A stretch of 41,454 bases of DNA from Campylobacterota bacterium (GCA_015494795.1 WGAM01000110.1:1-41454); one strand, 5' to 3'. Counted from the first letter of the stretch, positions 18,853 through 28,755 are shown. Notes: generated from the sequence alone by a model not told the origin. Numbers and translations are program-made.

Positions 18853-19698
18853 ATGAATATGAAAAGAATTGAAGCACAAACCCTTGAAGAGGCATATAAA
18901 AAGGCATCAGAAGAGTTTAACTGCTCTATTACAGAGATAAATTATGAGATAATCCAATATCCAACAACAGGGGTAATGGGGCTTTTTAAAAAGAGTGCTA
19001 TTATAGTAGCAGTTAGGAAAATACCTACTAATAGTCACAAAGATATAGAAGATAAAAAGATAGAAGAGCCTATAGAGGAATTACCCACAACTATAAATGA
19101 AGATAGCCCAAAAGTAGAAGATAAAAAAGAGAATATTGATATTAAAAAAGATGATAAAGTTCTTGATAGCTTTTTTGAAAATAGTGAAGATAATAATAGT
19201 AAATTTAATGATGATAGAGACTCTCCTAAAAATAGAGCGTTAGCTATTGAGATAGAAGATAAGATAAAAAAACTTATAGAGATAAGCTGTTTTGATATTG
19301 ATACCATAGAGGTTGATGTATTTAATAAGATAGCTCATATTTTTATAGATGGTGAAGATGCAGCACTCTTAATTGGAAAAGAGGGATATAGATATAATGC
19401 TCTATCATATATGTTATTTAACTGGATAAACTCTAAATATGACTTATATATAAAACTTGAAATTGCAGAGTTTATTCAGTCACAAGAGGATATGATTGTA
19501 AACTACCTAAAACCTATTATTGAACATATAGAGGTTAATGGTAGAGGAAAAACAAAACCATTAGATGGAATTTTAGTTCAGATTGCACTAGAGCAACTTC
19601 GAGCAAGATTTCCAAATAAGTATGTAGCTATAAAAACTGCTAAAGATAATAGAAAGTTTATAATTATTAATAATTTTAATAGTGCTAAAAAGGGATAA
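18853..19698 (+). CDS. Jag/KhpB-like RNA-binding protein (Jag-N, KH, R3H)
   Basis: Jag-N-like N terminus, KH (LLIGKEGYRYNALSYMLFNW), R3H-like end, position yidC-jag-mnmE. Confidence 0.9.
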   Translation: MNMKRIEAQTLEEAYKKASEEFNCSITEINYEIIQYPTTGVMGLFKKSAIIVAVRKIPTNSHKDIEDKKIEEPIEELPTTINEDSPKVEDKKENIDIKKDDKVLDSFFENSEDNNSKFNDDRDSPKNRALAIEIEDKIKKLIEISCFDIDTIEVDVFNKIAHIFIDGEDAALLIGKEGYRYNALSYMLFNWINSKYDLYIKLEIAEFIQSQEDMIVNYLKPIIEHIEVNGRGKTKPLDGILVQIALEQLRARFPNKYVAIKTAKDNRKFIIINNFNSAKKG

Positions 19699-19701
19699 TA
19701 T

Positions 19702-21042
19702 ATGTCTGCTACTATTGTAGCTATTGCTACAGCTAGTGGAGTAGCCTCTATATCTATTATTAGAGTTAGTGGCTCTCTCTCTCTTAATATAGCAAAAAAG
19801 ATTACTAAAAGAGATAATATAGAGCCAAGAGTTACATATCTTAGCTCCCTCTACAATAGAGAAGAGAGTATTATAGACCAAGCTATTGTTATCTATTTTA
19901 AATCTCCAAAAAGCTTTACAGGTGAAGATATTGTTGAGTTTCAGTGCCATGGTGGGTTTATTGTAGCTCAAGAGATTTTAGAGACAGCTATTTTCTATGG
20001 AGCAAGATTAGCTGAAGCTGGAGAGTTTTCAAAGAGGGCATTTTTAAATGGTAAGATAGATTTAACTAAGGCTGAAGCTATTGCAAAACTTATAGAGGCA
20101 CAATCTGTTGATGGAGCTAAAATTTTAGCAAAACAGCTAAAGGGTGATTTAAAAGAGTTTGTAGATAAGAGTAGAGAGGCTCTACTTAGGGCTACTGCCT
20201 ATTCTGAAGTTATGATAGACTATGCAGAAGAGGATATTCCAGAGGATATATTAGATAGTATCACTAAACAGTTAGATAGTCTAATAGAGCAGATAGATAA
20301 TATTCTAGATGCTAGTCAGAGAAGAAAAGGGTTAATTGATGGCTTTAGAGTTGCTATTATTGGTAAACCTAATGTGGGGAAGAGTTCTCTTCTAAATGGG
20401 CTATTAAACTATAATAGAGCAATTGTAAGTAATATTGCAGGAACAACAAGAGATACAATAGAAGAGCAGGTAAGAGTTGGTTCTCACCTTATTAGACTTA
20501 TAGATACAGCAGGGATTAGAGAGGCTGGAGATGAGATTGAGAGAATTGGTGTTGAGAGGTCAATAAGCTCAATAGATGAGGCTGATGTTATTATTGCTCT
20601 ATTTGATGGAAGCTCTCCTTATGATAATGAAGATAGAAAAATTATAGATATATTAGAAAATATATCAGATAAATATATAATAATAGCTATAAATAAGTCC
20701 GATTTACCACAAAAATTTAATAAAAATAGACTCTCTAAATTCTCTCCAATATATATTAGTGCTAAAAAAAATCTAAGAGTTTTAACTAATAATTTAGAAG
20801 AGCTATTTAATAATATTGGTTCTAGTGAAGAGTTAATGTTAATTTCAACAAGACAGATAGAGGCAGTTATTAAGACAAAAGAGTCAATTTTAGAGGCAAA
20901 AGAGCCTCTTTTAAATGGCGAACTTGAAATCTTCTCATACCATCTACAAGATGCTATTAAATCAATTAGCTCCATATCTACTCCTTATGACTCTGAAGAG
21001 ATTTTAGACAAAATGTTTGGAGAGTTCTGTTTAGGGAAATAG
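19702..21042 (+). CDS. mnmE: tRNA modification GTPase MnmE
   Basis: ATASGVASISIIRVSG N terminus, GKPNVGKSSLLNGLL, DTAGIREA, NKSD, C-terminal FCLGK. Confidence 0.97.
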   Translation: MSATIVAIATASGVASISIIRVSGSLSLNIAKKITKRDNIEPRVTYLSSLYNREESIIDQAIVIYFKSPKSFTGEDIVEFQCHGGFIVAQEILETAIFYGARLAEAGEFSKRAFLNGKIDLTKAEAIAKLIEAQSVDGAKILAKQLKGDLKEFVDKSREALLRATAYSEVMIDYAEEDIPEDILDSITKQLDSLIEQIDNILDASQRRKGLIDGFRVAIIGKPNVGKSSLLNGLLNYNRAIVSNIAGTTRDTIEEQVRVGSHLIRLIDTAGIREAGDEIERIGVERSISSIDEADVIIALFDGSSPYDNEDRKIIDILENISDKYIIIAINKSDLPQKFNKNRLSKFSPIYISAKKNLRVLTNNLEELFNNIGSSEELMLISTRQIEAVIKTKESILEAKEPLLNGELEIFSYHLQDAIKSISSISTPYDSEEILDKMFGEFCLGK

Positions 21043-21138
21043 GATTGATAAAAGTATAATATCCCAAAAGTCAAGATAATTTAAAAAAAGTTTCAAGTAG
21101 TAATATTTTCTTTAAATTGATTACCTTATCATATCTGC

Positions 21139-21144
21139 TATAAT
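21139..21144 (+). promoter_or_regulatory. putative -10 box (GC-TATAAT)
   Basis: TATAAT 24 nt upstream of the 21168 ATG. Confidence 0.45.
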
Positions 21145-21167
21145 ATTAAAAAAAGAATGGAGATTTT

Positions 21168-21917
21168 ATGCTTAAATTCAATAAAAGTTACCTACTTATG
21201 CCCCTATTGATATTCTCATTTTCAGGGTGTGTAGAGAAAAGAGTAATTACAATAAATACTGCAAGAACACCACGAACATATCAACCTATTAGACCACATA
21301 TATCTCATACTATAAGAAGAGAAGAGCCTATAAAAGAGGAGATTTTAATTAAAAATAATCCAGTTTTAGATGAGGTTAAAGAGGTTGTAACTGTTCCTAA
21401 AAACAGACCTGTGTTAGATATTAAATATAGTGGAGAAAATAGTCAACCAATAACTACAGAGCCAACTAGTAGTGAACTTAATGGGGAGACTATGCAAAGA
21501 ATGAGTTTTCCAGAAGATGAGTATAGAAAATTAAAAAAATATGGAGACTCTACAGTTACTGGAAATGTATATCTTGAGAGTAGTATAACTGATGATAATA
21601 TTATTGGTAGAAATGTAAAACTATATCTTAATCCTGTAACAAGCTACTCTAAACAGTGGTATGAACAGAGCTATTTAGGTGGGTATAAGATGAGTCCACC
21701 AGATAGAAGACTATATAACTATCTAAAGTTTACAACATCTAATAGTGATGGGGAGTTTAGCTTTTTTGGTGTTCCTCCAGGAGACTATTATATAGGTGCT
21801 AAAATTACATGTAGTGATGAGTGTGGCTTTAATTCTCCTAAAATAATTAGAGTTGTTAAAAGAATTTCTGTTGACTATGGAACTACTAATGTAGATTTAA
21901 GTAAAATTGTACCTTAA
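21168..21917 (+). CDS. putative lipoprotein with carboxypeptidase-regulatory-like (Ig-like) C-terminal domain
   Basis: Lipobox LLIFSFSGC; C-terminal SDGEFSFFGVPPGDYYIGAKI resembles CarboxypepD_reg-like folds. Confidence 0.75.
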   Translation: MLKFNKSYLLMPLLIFSFSGCVEKRVITINTARTPRTYQPIRPHISHTIRREEPIKEEILIKNNPVLDEVKEVVTVPKNRPVLDIKYSGENSQPITTEPTSSELNGETMQRMSFPEDEYRKLKKYGDSTVTGNVYLESSITDDNIIGRNVKLYLNPVTSYSKQWYEQSYLGGYKMSPPDRRLYNYLKFTTSNSDGEFSFFGVPPGDYYIGAKITCSDECGFNSPKIIRVVKRISVDYGTTNVDLSKIVP

Positions 21918-21942
21918 GAAATAAAATTAAAAAGAGTTAGAA

Positions 21943-22755
21943 ATGGATATAGAAGATATAAATTATAATAATGACTTTTCAAAAGATGCAATACTTCTAG
22001 TAGAGAAAAAATTTCACAAAATATATTGGGTAGGAAGTACTACAAACAATGTATTAAGAAATAATATATATCTAATTAAAGATAAAAATGAAGGCATTAT
22101 TATAGATTGTGGAAGTCGTTATGATTTTAAATCTACACTTCAGAGAGTAAAACAGGTTATGTCTATCTATAATATAACAAAACTCTTTATAAATCATCAA
22201 GACCCAGATGTAAGCTCTGGAATTATCGATTGGTTAGATTTAAATCCAAATATAGAGATTATCACATCTCCAAATATTAATATATTAATACAGCACTATA
22301 TAACAGAGCATAAAGAGTATAAATTTTATAATACTCAAAAATATCCATATTTAAAACTTAGCTCTGGTGCTATTTTAGAGTTTATTCCATCTCCTTTTAT
22401 GCACTCCCCCGGTGCTGTAACACTTTATGATAGCTATACAAAAACTCTATTTTCAGGTGATATTTGGGCTGCAATTACTATTAATTGGAAACTTGTATTA
22501 GAAGATGATTTTAATGAGCATATTGAAGATATGGATTTTTTTCATAAAAACTATATTGCTAATAATATAGCATCAAGAAATTTTCTTATAAATTTCAAAG
22601 ATAGAGTGATTGAGACTATTATGCCTCAACATGGCAGTATTTTAGCAAAAAAACATATTAAAAGTGCTTTTCAATATCTAAAAGATTTAAAATCTGGTAC
22701 AGATAATTTTAAATATATTAGTGATAAAGAGTTATCTTTTATCGATAATTTATAA
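21943..22755 (+). CDS. MBL-fold protein of flavodiiron/ODP (oxygen-binding diiron) type, stand-alone
   Basis: NHQDPDVSSG, SPFMHSPGA, FSGDIWAA, MPQHGSI: FDP beta-lactamase-domain-like metal motifs with no flavodoxin domain. Confidence 0.75.
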   Translation: MDIEDINYNNDFSKDAILLVEKKFHKIYWVGSTTNNVLRNNIYLIKDKNEGIIIDCGSRYDFKSTLQRVKQVMSIYNITKLFINHQDPDVSSGIIDWLDLNPNIEIITSPNINILIQHYITEHKEYKFYNTQKYPYLKLSSGAILEFIPSPFMHSPGAVTLYDSYTKTLFSGDIWAAITINWKLVLEDDFNEHIEDMDFFHKNYIANNIASRNFLINFKDRVIETIMPQHGSILAKKHIKSAFQYLKDLKSGTDNFKYISDKELSFIDNL

Positions 22756-23326
22756 CTCTTTTTGCTTTTACAAAATATTTACTATATTTACTTTTAGATA
22801 GAGATGAGATAATTATCCCATCTTTTCTTGATGCTGCATGTATAAATTTACCATTACCAATATATATACCAACATGTGTAATTGGAATATGTCTCTTTTT
22901 ATCTGTTAGAAAGAATAGTAAATCACCCTTTTTTAGATTTCTTCTACTTATAGATTTTCCAACTTTAGATTGAGCATAAGCAGTTCTTGGGAGTCTTATC
23001 CCCTCTTTTGCATATAGATACTTAACATATCCAGAGCAGTCAAACCCATTTGGTTTTGTTCCACCCCATACATATCTACCACCTAAATATCTTTTTGCAT
23101 ATTTTATTAAACGATTTTTTCTATATTTTAATTTTTTTAGATTTCTTTTTCTAACTTTACTAAGTAGTCTCTTCTGCTTTTTTTTTAAATCATCAAAAAA
23201 GCGATTTCTTGTATGTTTTATCTTTTTATTTTTAACTATAGTTCCATTACGATTTTTTATAATAATTTTATTGTGACTTGCAAAAATTATATTGGTTAAG
23301 AGTATAAAGATTATTAATAATTTCAT
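22739..23326 (-). CDS. NlpC/P60 family peptidoglycan hydrolase
   Basis: GGRYVWGGTKPNGFDCSGYVKYLY, THVGIYIGNGKFIHAASRKDGI; signal peptide; convergent 17-bp overlap with the MBL gene. Confidence 0.92.
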   Translation of the reverse strand: MKLLIIFILLTNIIFASHNKIIIKNRNGTIVKNKKIKHTRNRFFDDLKKKQKRLLSKVRKRNLKKLKYRKNRLIKYAKRYLGGRYVWGGTKPNGFDCSGYVKYLYAKEGIRLPRTAYAQSKVGKSISRRNLKKGDLLFFLTDKKRHIPITHVGIYIGNGKFIHAASRKDGIIISSLSKSKYSKYFVKAKRVINYR

Positions 23327-23337
23327 AACTTATCCTT

Positions 23338-23367
23338 TATTTTTAAGGTAATTTTACCTTAAAAATA
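23338..23367 (-). terminator. 14-bp perfect dyad between ccoG and the NlpC/P60 gene (terminator or operator)
   Basis: TATTTTTAAGGTAA complement structure: arms 23338-23351 / 23354-23367 around a 2-nt centre. Confidence 0.4.
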
Positions 23368-23395
23368 TATAGAATAAGTTTAAGTAAAAATTAAG

Positions 23396-24769
23396 CTATT
23401 TCTTTAATTTGTCTGAACGAGGATAGATAAATACAGCTTTTCTTAAAACAGAGATTTTTTCTGGCTCATCAACAGCATAAGCTTTTAACATTACAGTAAT
23501 TGGAGTATCTTTTGTAGCATCATCTACCAACTTCTCTTTTGTAGCAAGTACCATCACTTTTTTAGCCATTTTACCCGGATTTAGAGTCAACTCTTTAAAT
23601 CTTTTAATCTCAATTTTACCCTTATATTTACCTATAATCTCTAATTTATAAGTATGTTTTTTAGGTTGAGTATTTTGGAAAAGTAGTAAAAAGTTATTCT
23701 CAACAAGATTATCATCTTTTACTTTATATAGTTGAGTTGTCTTATTTACATTTAGGAGCATATACTCTTTTTTACCACTCATTACAACTAAACCACCAAT
23801 GATTAGAACTAAAGCTACAATATACATTATAGTTTTACCTCTAAGGAGTTTAGTTTTATTTCCTTTTACAATCTCATTAACACTACTCCATTGAACAAGT
23901 GACTCTTTTCCAAGTTTTCCCATAACTTTGGTACAAGCATCAACACACTCTAAACAGTTAATACACTCTAACTGTGTACCTTTTCTAATATCAATATGTG
24001 TTGGACATACAGTTACACAGTGTTGACATGCTGTACACTCTGCATTCTCTTCACCATGCTCTTTTAAATCTTTCTGTTTAAATACAATTTTCTCTTTATT
24101 CTCATTATATATATGTCCACCCCTCTTTTCACTATATATAGCTTGAAGAGTATCCTCATCATATAGAACAGATTGAACTCTTGAGTATGGACATACATAG
24201 ATACACCAATCCTCTTTAAGAAATATAACATCATATACTAAAAATGCTACAATTCCTAACCAAAATCCCAATAGAATAGTATGGTCTAATGGGTGAGCTA
24301 AGTAGTTAAAAAAATCTTCTGGAGGAACAAAGAACCATAAAAAGTTAGCAGAGGCAATAAATGAGAGTAGTGTCCATATAATAATAGCTATAACTCTTTT
24401 TGCTTTATTTTCAGCTTTACTATAGTCTGGCTCTTTCTGTTTATTACTTATTCTTTTTCTAAGCTTTAATAGCTTAGTCTCTATTAAATCTCTATAGATA
24501 ACCCTAAATATAGTTTGAGGACATGCCCAACCACAAAATGCTCTACCTCCCACAGCAGTTAGTGCAAATATCCCAATAAAAAGAAGCATCAGTAGAAATG
24601 GCATTAGATATAACTCCTGCATATCAAATGCTGTTCCCATTAATTGAAGCTGTTTTTTATCAAACGATAATAGAAATATATGGTGACCATTTATTTTTAT
24701 AAAAGGTAAGACTAGAGAGAAGATTGTAGCTATTACATAACCATAATAGCGTTTAATCCTATATGTCAT
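23396..24769 (-). CDS. ccoG: cytochrome c oxidase accessory protein CcoG (FixG/RdxA family)
   Basis: FCGWACPQTIFR, CxxCxxCxxxCP ferredoxin clusters. Start trimmed from the track (24805) to MTYRIKRYYG because AAGGAG sits 6 nt upstream of that ATG. Confidence 0.92.
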   Translation of the reverse strand: MTYRIKRYYGYVIATIFSLVLPFIKINGHHIFLLSFDKKQLQLMGTAFDMQELYLMPFLLMLLFIGIFALTAVGGRAFCGWACPQTIFRVIYRDLIETKLLKLRKRISNKQKEPDYSKAENKAKRVIAIIIWTLLSFIASANFLWFFVPPEDFFNYLAHPLDHTILLGFWLGIVAFLVYDVIFLKEDWCIYVCPYSRVQSVLYDEDTLQAIYSEKRGGHIYNENKEKIVFKQKDLKEHGEENAECTACQHCVTVCPTHIDIRKGTQLECINCLECVDACTKVMGKLGKESLVQWSSVNEIVKGNKTKLLRGKTIMYIVALVLIIGGLVVMSGKKEYMLLNVNKTTQLYKVKDDNLVENNFLLLFQNTQPKKHTYKLEIIGKYKGKIEIKRFKELTLNPGKMAKKVMVLATKEKLVDDATKDTPITVMLKAYAVDEPEKISVLRKAVFIYPRSDKLKK

Positions 24770-24911
24770 AAAAGACTCCTTGTAATTTTTTGATATAATA
24801 CTCATATAATATAAAAGATAAGATATAATCTTACTTATTATATATAAATATTATAATAAATATAACATTAAATTATAGTTAGTGTGATATAAAGTGACAA
24901 AAGGATAAATT

Positions 24912-27323
24912 TTGCCTAAAATTAAGTGTACCCATTGTCAATTAGAGTTTGATAAATCTATAATGATTACTGAAAAAAATAATCCAAATCTCTATTTCTG
25001 TTGCAATGGGTGTCAGGGTGTCTATCATCTACTAAAAGATGATGGGCTTGATAGTTTTTATGAAAAAGTTGGGAATAGTAAACTATCCCCACCAATAGCA
25101 GATAATCAAGATAGTAGTAGTTTTGATATGGATAGCTTTAAACAGAGATATATAAAAACTACTAAAGATGGCTTTAACTCTATTGATTTAATAATAGAGG
25201 GTATTCACTGCTCTGCTTGTATATGGTTAAATGAGAAAGTTTTATCTAAAAAAGAGGGAATTATAGAGGCTACAATAAATTTTACAAATAATAAAGCTAA
25301 AATTATATGGGATGAAGAGACTATTAAACTCTCCACCATAATAGATACTATTCGCTCTATTGGATATAACGCATACCCATATAGTAAAAGTAGTCAAGAT
25401 ATAAAAGCCACTAAACAGAAAAGAGACTATTTTATGAGAATGGCAGTTGCTATTTTTGCTAGTATGAATATTATGATGATAGATATAGCAAAATATGCAG
25501 GTTTTTTTATGGGAATGGAGAAGAGTACTCTACATCTAGTCCATATTGCAGAGTTTATATTTGCTACTCCTGTTCTCTTTTATAGTGGTTGGATTTTCTT
25601 TAGAGGTGCATATTTTGGACTAAAAAATAGAATAGTAAATATGGATTTGCTAGTTAGCTCTGGTGCAACTCTAACATATATATACTCTCTATATATACTT
25701 TTAGGTGGAAAGGGTCATAGCTATTTTGACTCTGTGGCTATGATTATTACATTTGTATTAGTTGGTAAATATTTAGAGGTTTTAGGTAAAAAGAGTGCTG
25801 TTGATACAATGGATAAAATCCGTTCTCAAATTCCATTAGAGGCTACAATTATAGAAGATGGAGTTAAGAGGGTAGTATCTATTGATAGCATTAAAGTTGG
25901 AGATATAGTAGAGGTTAAAAGGGGAGAGAAGGCTACTGTAGATGGAGTATTAATTGGCTCAAGTGGAACTTTTGATGAGAGTAGTTTAAGTGGTGAGTCA
26001 AATCCTATTGAAAAAAAGAGTGGAGATACTATATATAGTGGAACAATAAATGTAGGTGGAGTTATAAGATATAGTGCTACAAAGGATTATGCTAATTCAA
26101 CTCTAAATAGTATAGTAACACTTATTGAGGAGTCTCTAAACTCAAAACCTAAAATAGAGGAGAGAACAAATGAAATATCTAAATATTTTTCACTAACAAT
26201 TTTACTTCTATCTTTAATAAGTTTTGCTATTTGGTATTATCATAGTAGAGATTTTGAACAGGCTCTTATTATATCTATATCTGTTATTGTTATTGCATGT
26301 CCATGTGCCTTAGCATTAGCTACCCCTATTGCATCACTTTTAGGTATCTCTTGGGGAGCAAAAAATGGAATAGTATTTAAAGAGGCTAAATTTATTGAAA
26401 CATTTTCAAAAGCAGATACTATTATATTAGATAAGACAGGAACAATTACAGAGGGGAAACTTAGTATAGTAAAGGTAGATGGAGATTTAAATCAGAAACA
26501 ACTATCTACTCTTTATGCTTTAGTCAGTAGTTCAAGTCACCCTGTAAGTTTAGCTATTAAGAGATATTTAAAAAAAGAGTATAGTAGTATAGATACTATA
26601 GAGTTAGAGAGTGTTGAAGAGATTGGAGGAAAGGGCTTAAAAGCTATATATAAGGGAATAGTCATATTGGGTGGAAATTATAATTTACTAAAAGATTATA
26701 ATATAGAGAGTAAAAAGAGTAACTATACAGAGTATAATTTTGCAATAGATGGAGAGAAAATTATCTCATTTGAGTTAGATGATAAGATAAAAGATAGTGC
26801 TAAAGAGCTTATAGAGTATCTATATAGTATAGGAGTAGAGCCTATTATGGCAACAGGAGATAATAGAGAGGTAGCCTTAAGGGTAGCTAAAGAGATTGGA
26901 ATAGAAGAGTTTATAGCTGAACTATCTCCAATAGATAAGGCTAACTATATAGATAGATTAAAAGAGAGTGGTAAAATAGTAGTAATGGTTGGAGATGGTG
27001 TTAATGATGCCTTAGCTCTATCTAAAGCAGATATATCTATTGCTATGGGTAGTGGAGCTGATATATCTTTAGCTATTAGTGATATTGTTATATTAAATAG
27101 TTCTCTAAAATCAATAAAAAATACATTTATAATATCAAGAAGAACAGTTAAATTTATTAAACAAAACTTAGCAATATCTCTAATATATAATCTAATAACT
27201 ATCCCTATAGCAATATTAGGATATGTTATACCACTTATTGCAGCACTATCTATGAGTTTAAGCTCACTTCTAGTTGTTGGAAACTCTATAAGAATAAAAA
27301 ATGATAAGTTATTGGAGAGATAA
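24912..27323 (+). CDS. ccoI: copper-translocating P1B-type ATPase, CcoI/FixI type
   Basis: N-terminal Cys-rich zinc-finger-like domain, HMA GIHCSACIW, CPCALALATP, DKTGTITEG, GDGVNDALAL; divergent from ccoG; TTG start. Confidence 0.88.
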   Translation: MPKIKCTHCQLEFDKSIMITEKNNPNLYFCCNGCQGVYHLLKDDGLDSFYEKVGNSKLSPPIADNQDSSSFDMDSFKQRYIKTTKDGFNSIDLIIEGIHCSACIWLNEKVLSKKEGIIEATINFTNNKAKIIWDEETIKLSTIIDTIRSIGYNAYPYSKSSQDIKATKQKRDYFMRMAVAIFASMNIMMIDIAKYAGFFMGMEKSTLHLVHIAEFIFATPVLFYSGWIFFRGAYFGLKNRIVNMDLLVSSGATLTYIYSLYILLGGKGHSYFDSVAMIITFVLVGKYLEVLGKKSAVDTMDKIRSQIPLEATIIEDGVKRVVSIDSIKVGDIVEVKRGEKATVDGVLIGSSGTFDESSLSGESNPIEKKSGDTIYSGTINVGGVIRYSATKDYANSTLNSIVTLIEESLNSKPKIEERTNEISKYFSLTILLLSLISFAIWYYHSRDFEQALIISISVIVIACPCALALATPIASLLGISWGAKNGIVFKEAKFIETFSKADTIILDKTGTITEGKLSIVKVDGDLNQKQLSTLYALVSSSSHPVSLAIKRYLKKEYSSIDTIELESVEEIGGKGLKAIYKGIVILGGNYNLLKDYNIESKKSNYTEYNFAIDGEKIISFELDDKIKDSAKELIEYLYSIGVEPIMATGDNREVALRVAKEIGIEEFIAELSPIDKANYIDRLKESGKIVVMVGDGVNDALALSKADISIAMGSGADISLAISDIVILNSSLKSIKNTFIISRRTVKFIKQNLAISLIYNLITIPIAILGYVIPLIAALSMSLSSLLVVGNSIRIKNDKLLER

Positions 27324-27324
27324 G

Positions 27325-27963
27325 ATGAGGTTTCAGAGATGTAGAATGCTTTTTGGAGAAGAGAATTTTAAAAAACTTCAAAAGGCTAAAATATTAATAT
27401 TGGGAGTTGGTGGAGTTGGCTCTTATGCATTAGATTGTCTATACCGTTCAGGGGTAGAGAATATTACTATTGTAGATTATGATGTTTATGATGAGACAAA
27501 TCAGAATAGACAGATAGGAAGTGAAGCTATTAGGGAGCTTAAAACTAAAAGATTAAAAGAGCTATACCCTAATATAGAGGCTATTAATCAGAAGATGGAT
27601 ATTAAATGGGTTAATGAGTTTAATTTTCAACCTTATGATTTAATTATTGATAGTGCAGATACAACAAGAGTTAAGATAGAGTTAGCGAAGAGAGTATATA
27701 AAAAGTTAATAATGTCAACAGGTTCAGCAAAAAGATTTGATACATCTAAGATAGAGGTAGCCTCAATTTGGAAAAGTTATGGTGATGCTTTAGCTAGAAA
27801 GATTAGAAATGAGCTAAAAAAAGATAGATTTAATAAAAATTTTACTGTTGTATTTTCTCCAGAAGAGGATAGATGTAGAGATAAAGGTTCATGTGTTGCT
27901 GTAACAGGAGCATTTGGGCTTACTATATGCTCTGAGGCTATCAAGAGAATATTAAAAATTTGA
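27325..27963 (+). CDS. ThiF/TcdA-type E1-like protein (tRNA threonylcarbamoyladenosine dehydratase-like)
   Basis: MRFQRCRMLFGEENFKKLQKAKILILGVGGVGSYALDCLYRSG; VDYDVYDETNQNRQ. Start trimmed from 27301 to the ATG preceded by GGAGAG. Confidence 0.88.
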   Translation: MRFQRCRMLFGEENFKKLQKAKILILGVGGVGSYALDCLYRSGVENITIVDYDVYDETNQNRQIGSEAIRELKTKRLKELYPNIEAINQKMDIKWVNEFNFQPYDLIIDSADTTRVKIELAKRVYKKLIMSTGSAKRFDTSKIEVASIWKSYGDALARKIRNELKKDRFNKNFTVVFSPEEDRCRDKGSCVAVTGAFGLTICSEAIKRILKI

Positions 27964-28338
27964 TGGGACATTTCCACTATCAATGGCATAATGATATAAA
28001 AATTGATATAAATCAGGACTCCACTCATCTTTATATATATTTTTTAATTTAGGACATATTTTAAAAAGCTCTTCTTTAAATTTTCCAGCCTCTGCAATAT
28101 CCTCCCACTCATCTTGAGTATGAACTATTGCAAATTTATAGTTAGAGATATGACAAGTAAATCTAATATATTTTTGAAAAATTATTTCACCTCTATTTAC
28201 ATCTCCTAAACTCATATCAATTTGAGTAGTAGTTAAATTTCTCTCTTCTTGAGTAATAGAAGGAGTATCTTGTACGCTCTTTATATTTAAAGCATTAGAT
28301 AGTGATATTAGTATAAAAAATATTAAGTTCTTTATCAA
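27952..28338 (-). CDS. small secreted, cytochrome-like protein lacking CxxCH
   Basis: Signal peptide; GEIIFQKYIRFTCHISNYKFAIVHTQDEWEDIAEAGKF; no heme-c motif; 12-bp convergent overlap with the ThiF gene. Confidence 0.65.
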   Translation of the reverse strand: MIKNLIFFILISLSNALNIKSVQDTPSITQEERNLTTTQIDMSLGDVNRGEIIFQKYIRFTCHISNYKFAIVHTQDEWEDIAEAGKFKEELFKICPKLKNIYKDEWSPDLYQFLYHYAIDSGNVPSNF

Positions 28339-28437
28339 AATTTGATACTCCTTTATAGGGGTGACATAAGAATTATATACTATAAATGTGGTTAGGTTGT
28401 GTAGTAATAGTGTGATTATTGTGGAGTTTACTAAAAT

Positions 28438-28459
28438 GGCTTAAAAAATAGAGTAAGCC
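28438..28459. other. small hairpin GGCTTA...TAAGCC
   Basis: 6-bp perfect arms 28438-28443 / 28454-28459, AT-rich flank. Confidence 0.25.
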
Positions 28460-28554
28460 AATTTAATTATTATATTTTTTAATATTCAAATATCTTAATA
28501 TTTAATATTAAAAAAAAACCTATTATGTTAACAAATCATTAACCAAAGAATAGA

Positions 28555-28755
28555 CTATTTATCTAAAAGTCCAATCTTGTCTAAAAATGGTCTAATATCT
28601 AAAGATTTCTCTGCAAACTTCTCAATAAGTGTGTCCAAATGCCCATTTTCTGGTATCCATTCATCTAAATGAGACAATCCATAACTCTTCTCCATTCGTG
28701 TAAGACCATTATATTTTGGTAACTCATTCTGTATAATTTCTGCTGTTTTTGTCAT
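28555..28755 (-). CDS. small hypothetical protein, 66 aa
   Basis: Strong RBS AAGGAG six nt upstream of the ATG; isolated in an otherwise non-coding gap. Confidence 0.65.
   Translation of the reverse strand: MTKTAEIIQNELPKYNGLTRMEKSYGLSHLDEWIPENGHLDTLIEKFAEKSLDIRPFLDKIGLLDK

Noticed and set aside
19035-19307. 90-aa minus ORF
   Set aside because: Ser/Leu-rich antisense translation of the acidic/lysine-rich jag linker.
19588-19971. 127-aa minus ORF
   Set aside because: Antisense across the jag/mnmE junction, no family signature.
20619-20975. 118-aa minus ORF
   Set aside because: Antisense of mnmE.
16633-21042. Replication origin near rpmH-rnpA
   Set aside because: rpmH-rnpA is origin-adjacent in many bacteria, but no dnaA gene or DnaA-box cluster is visible here.
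27777-28028. 83-aa minus ORF
   Set aside because: Overlaps the ThiF gene antisense; the real minus gene here is 27952-28338.
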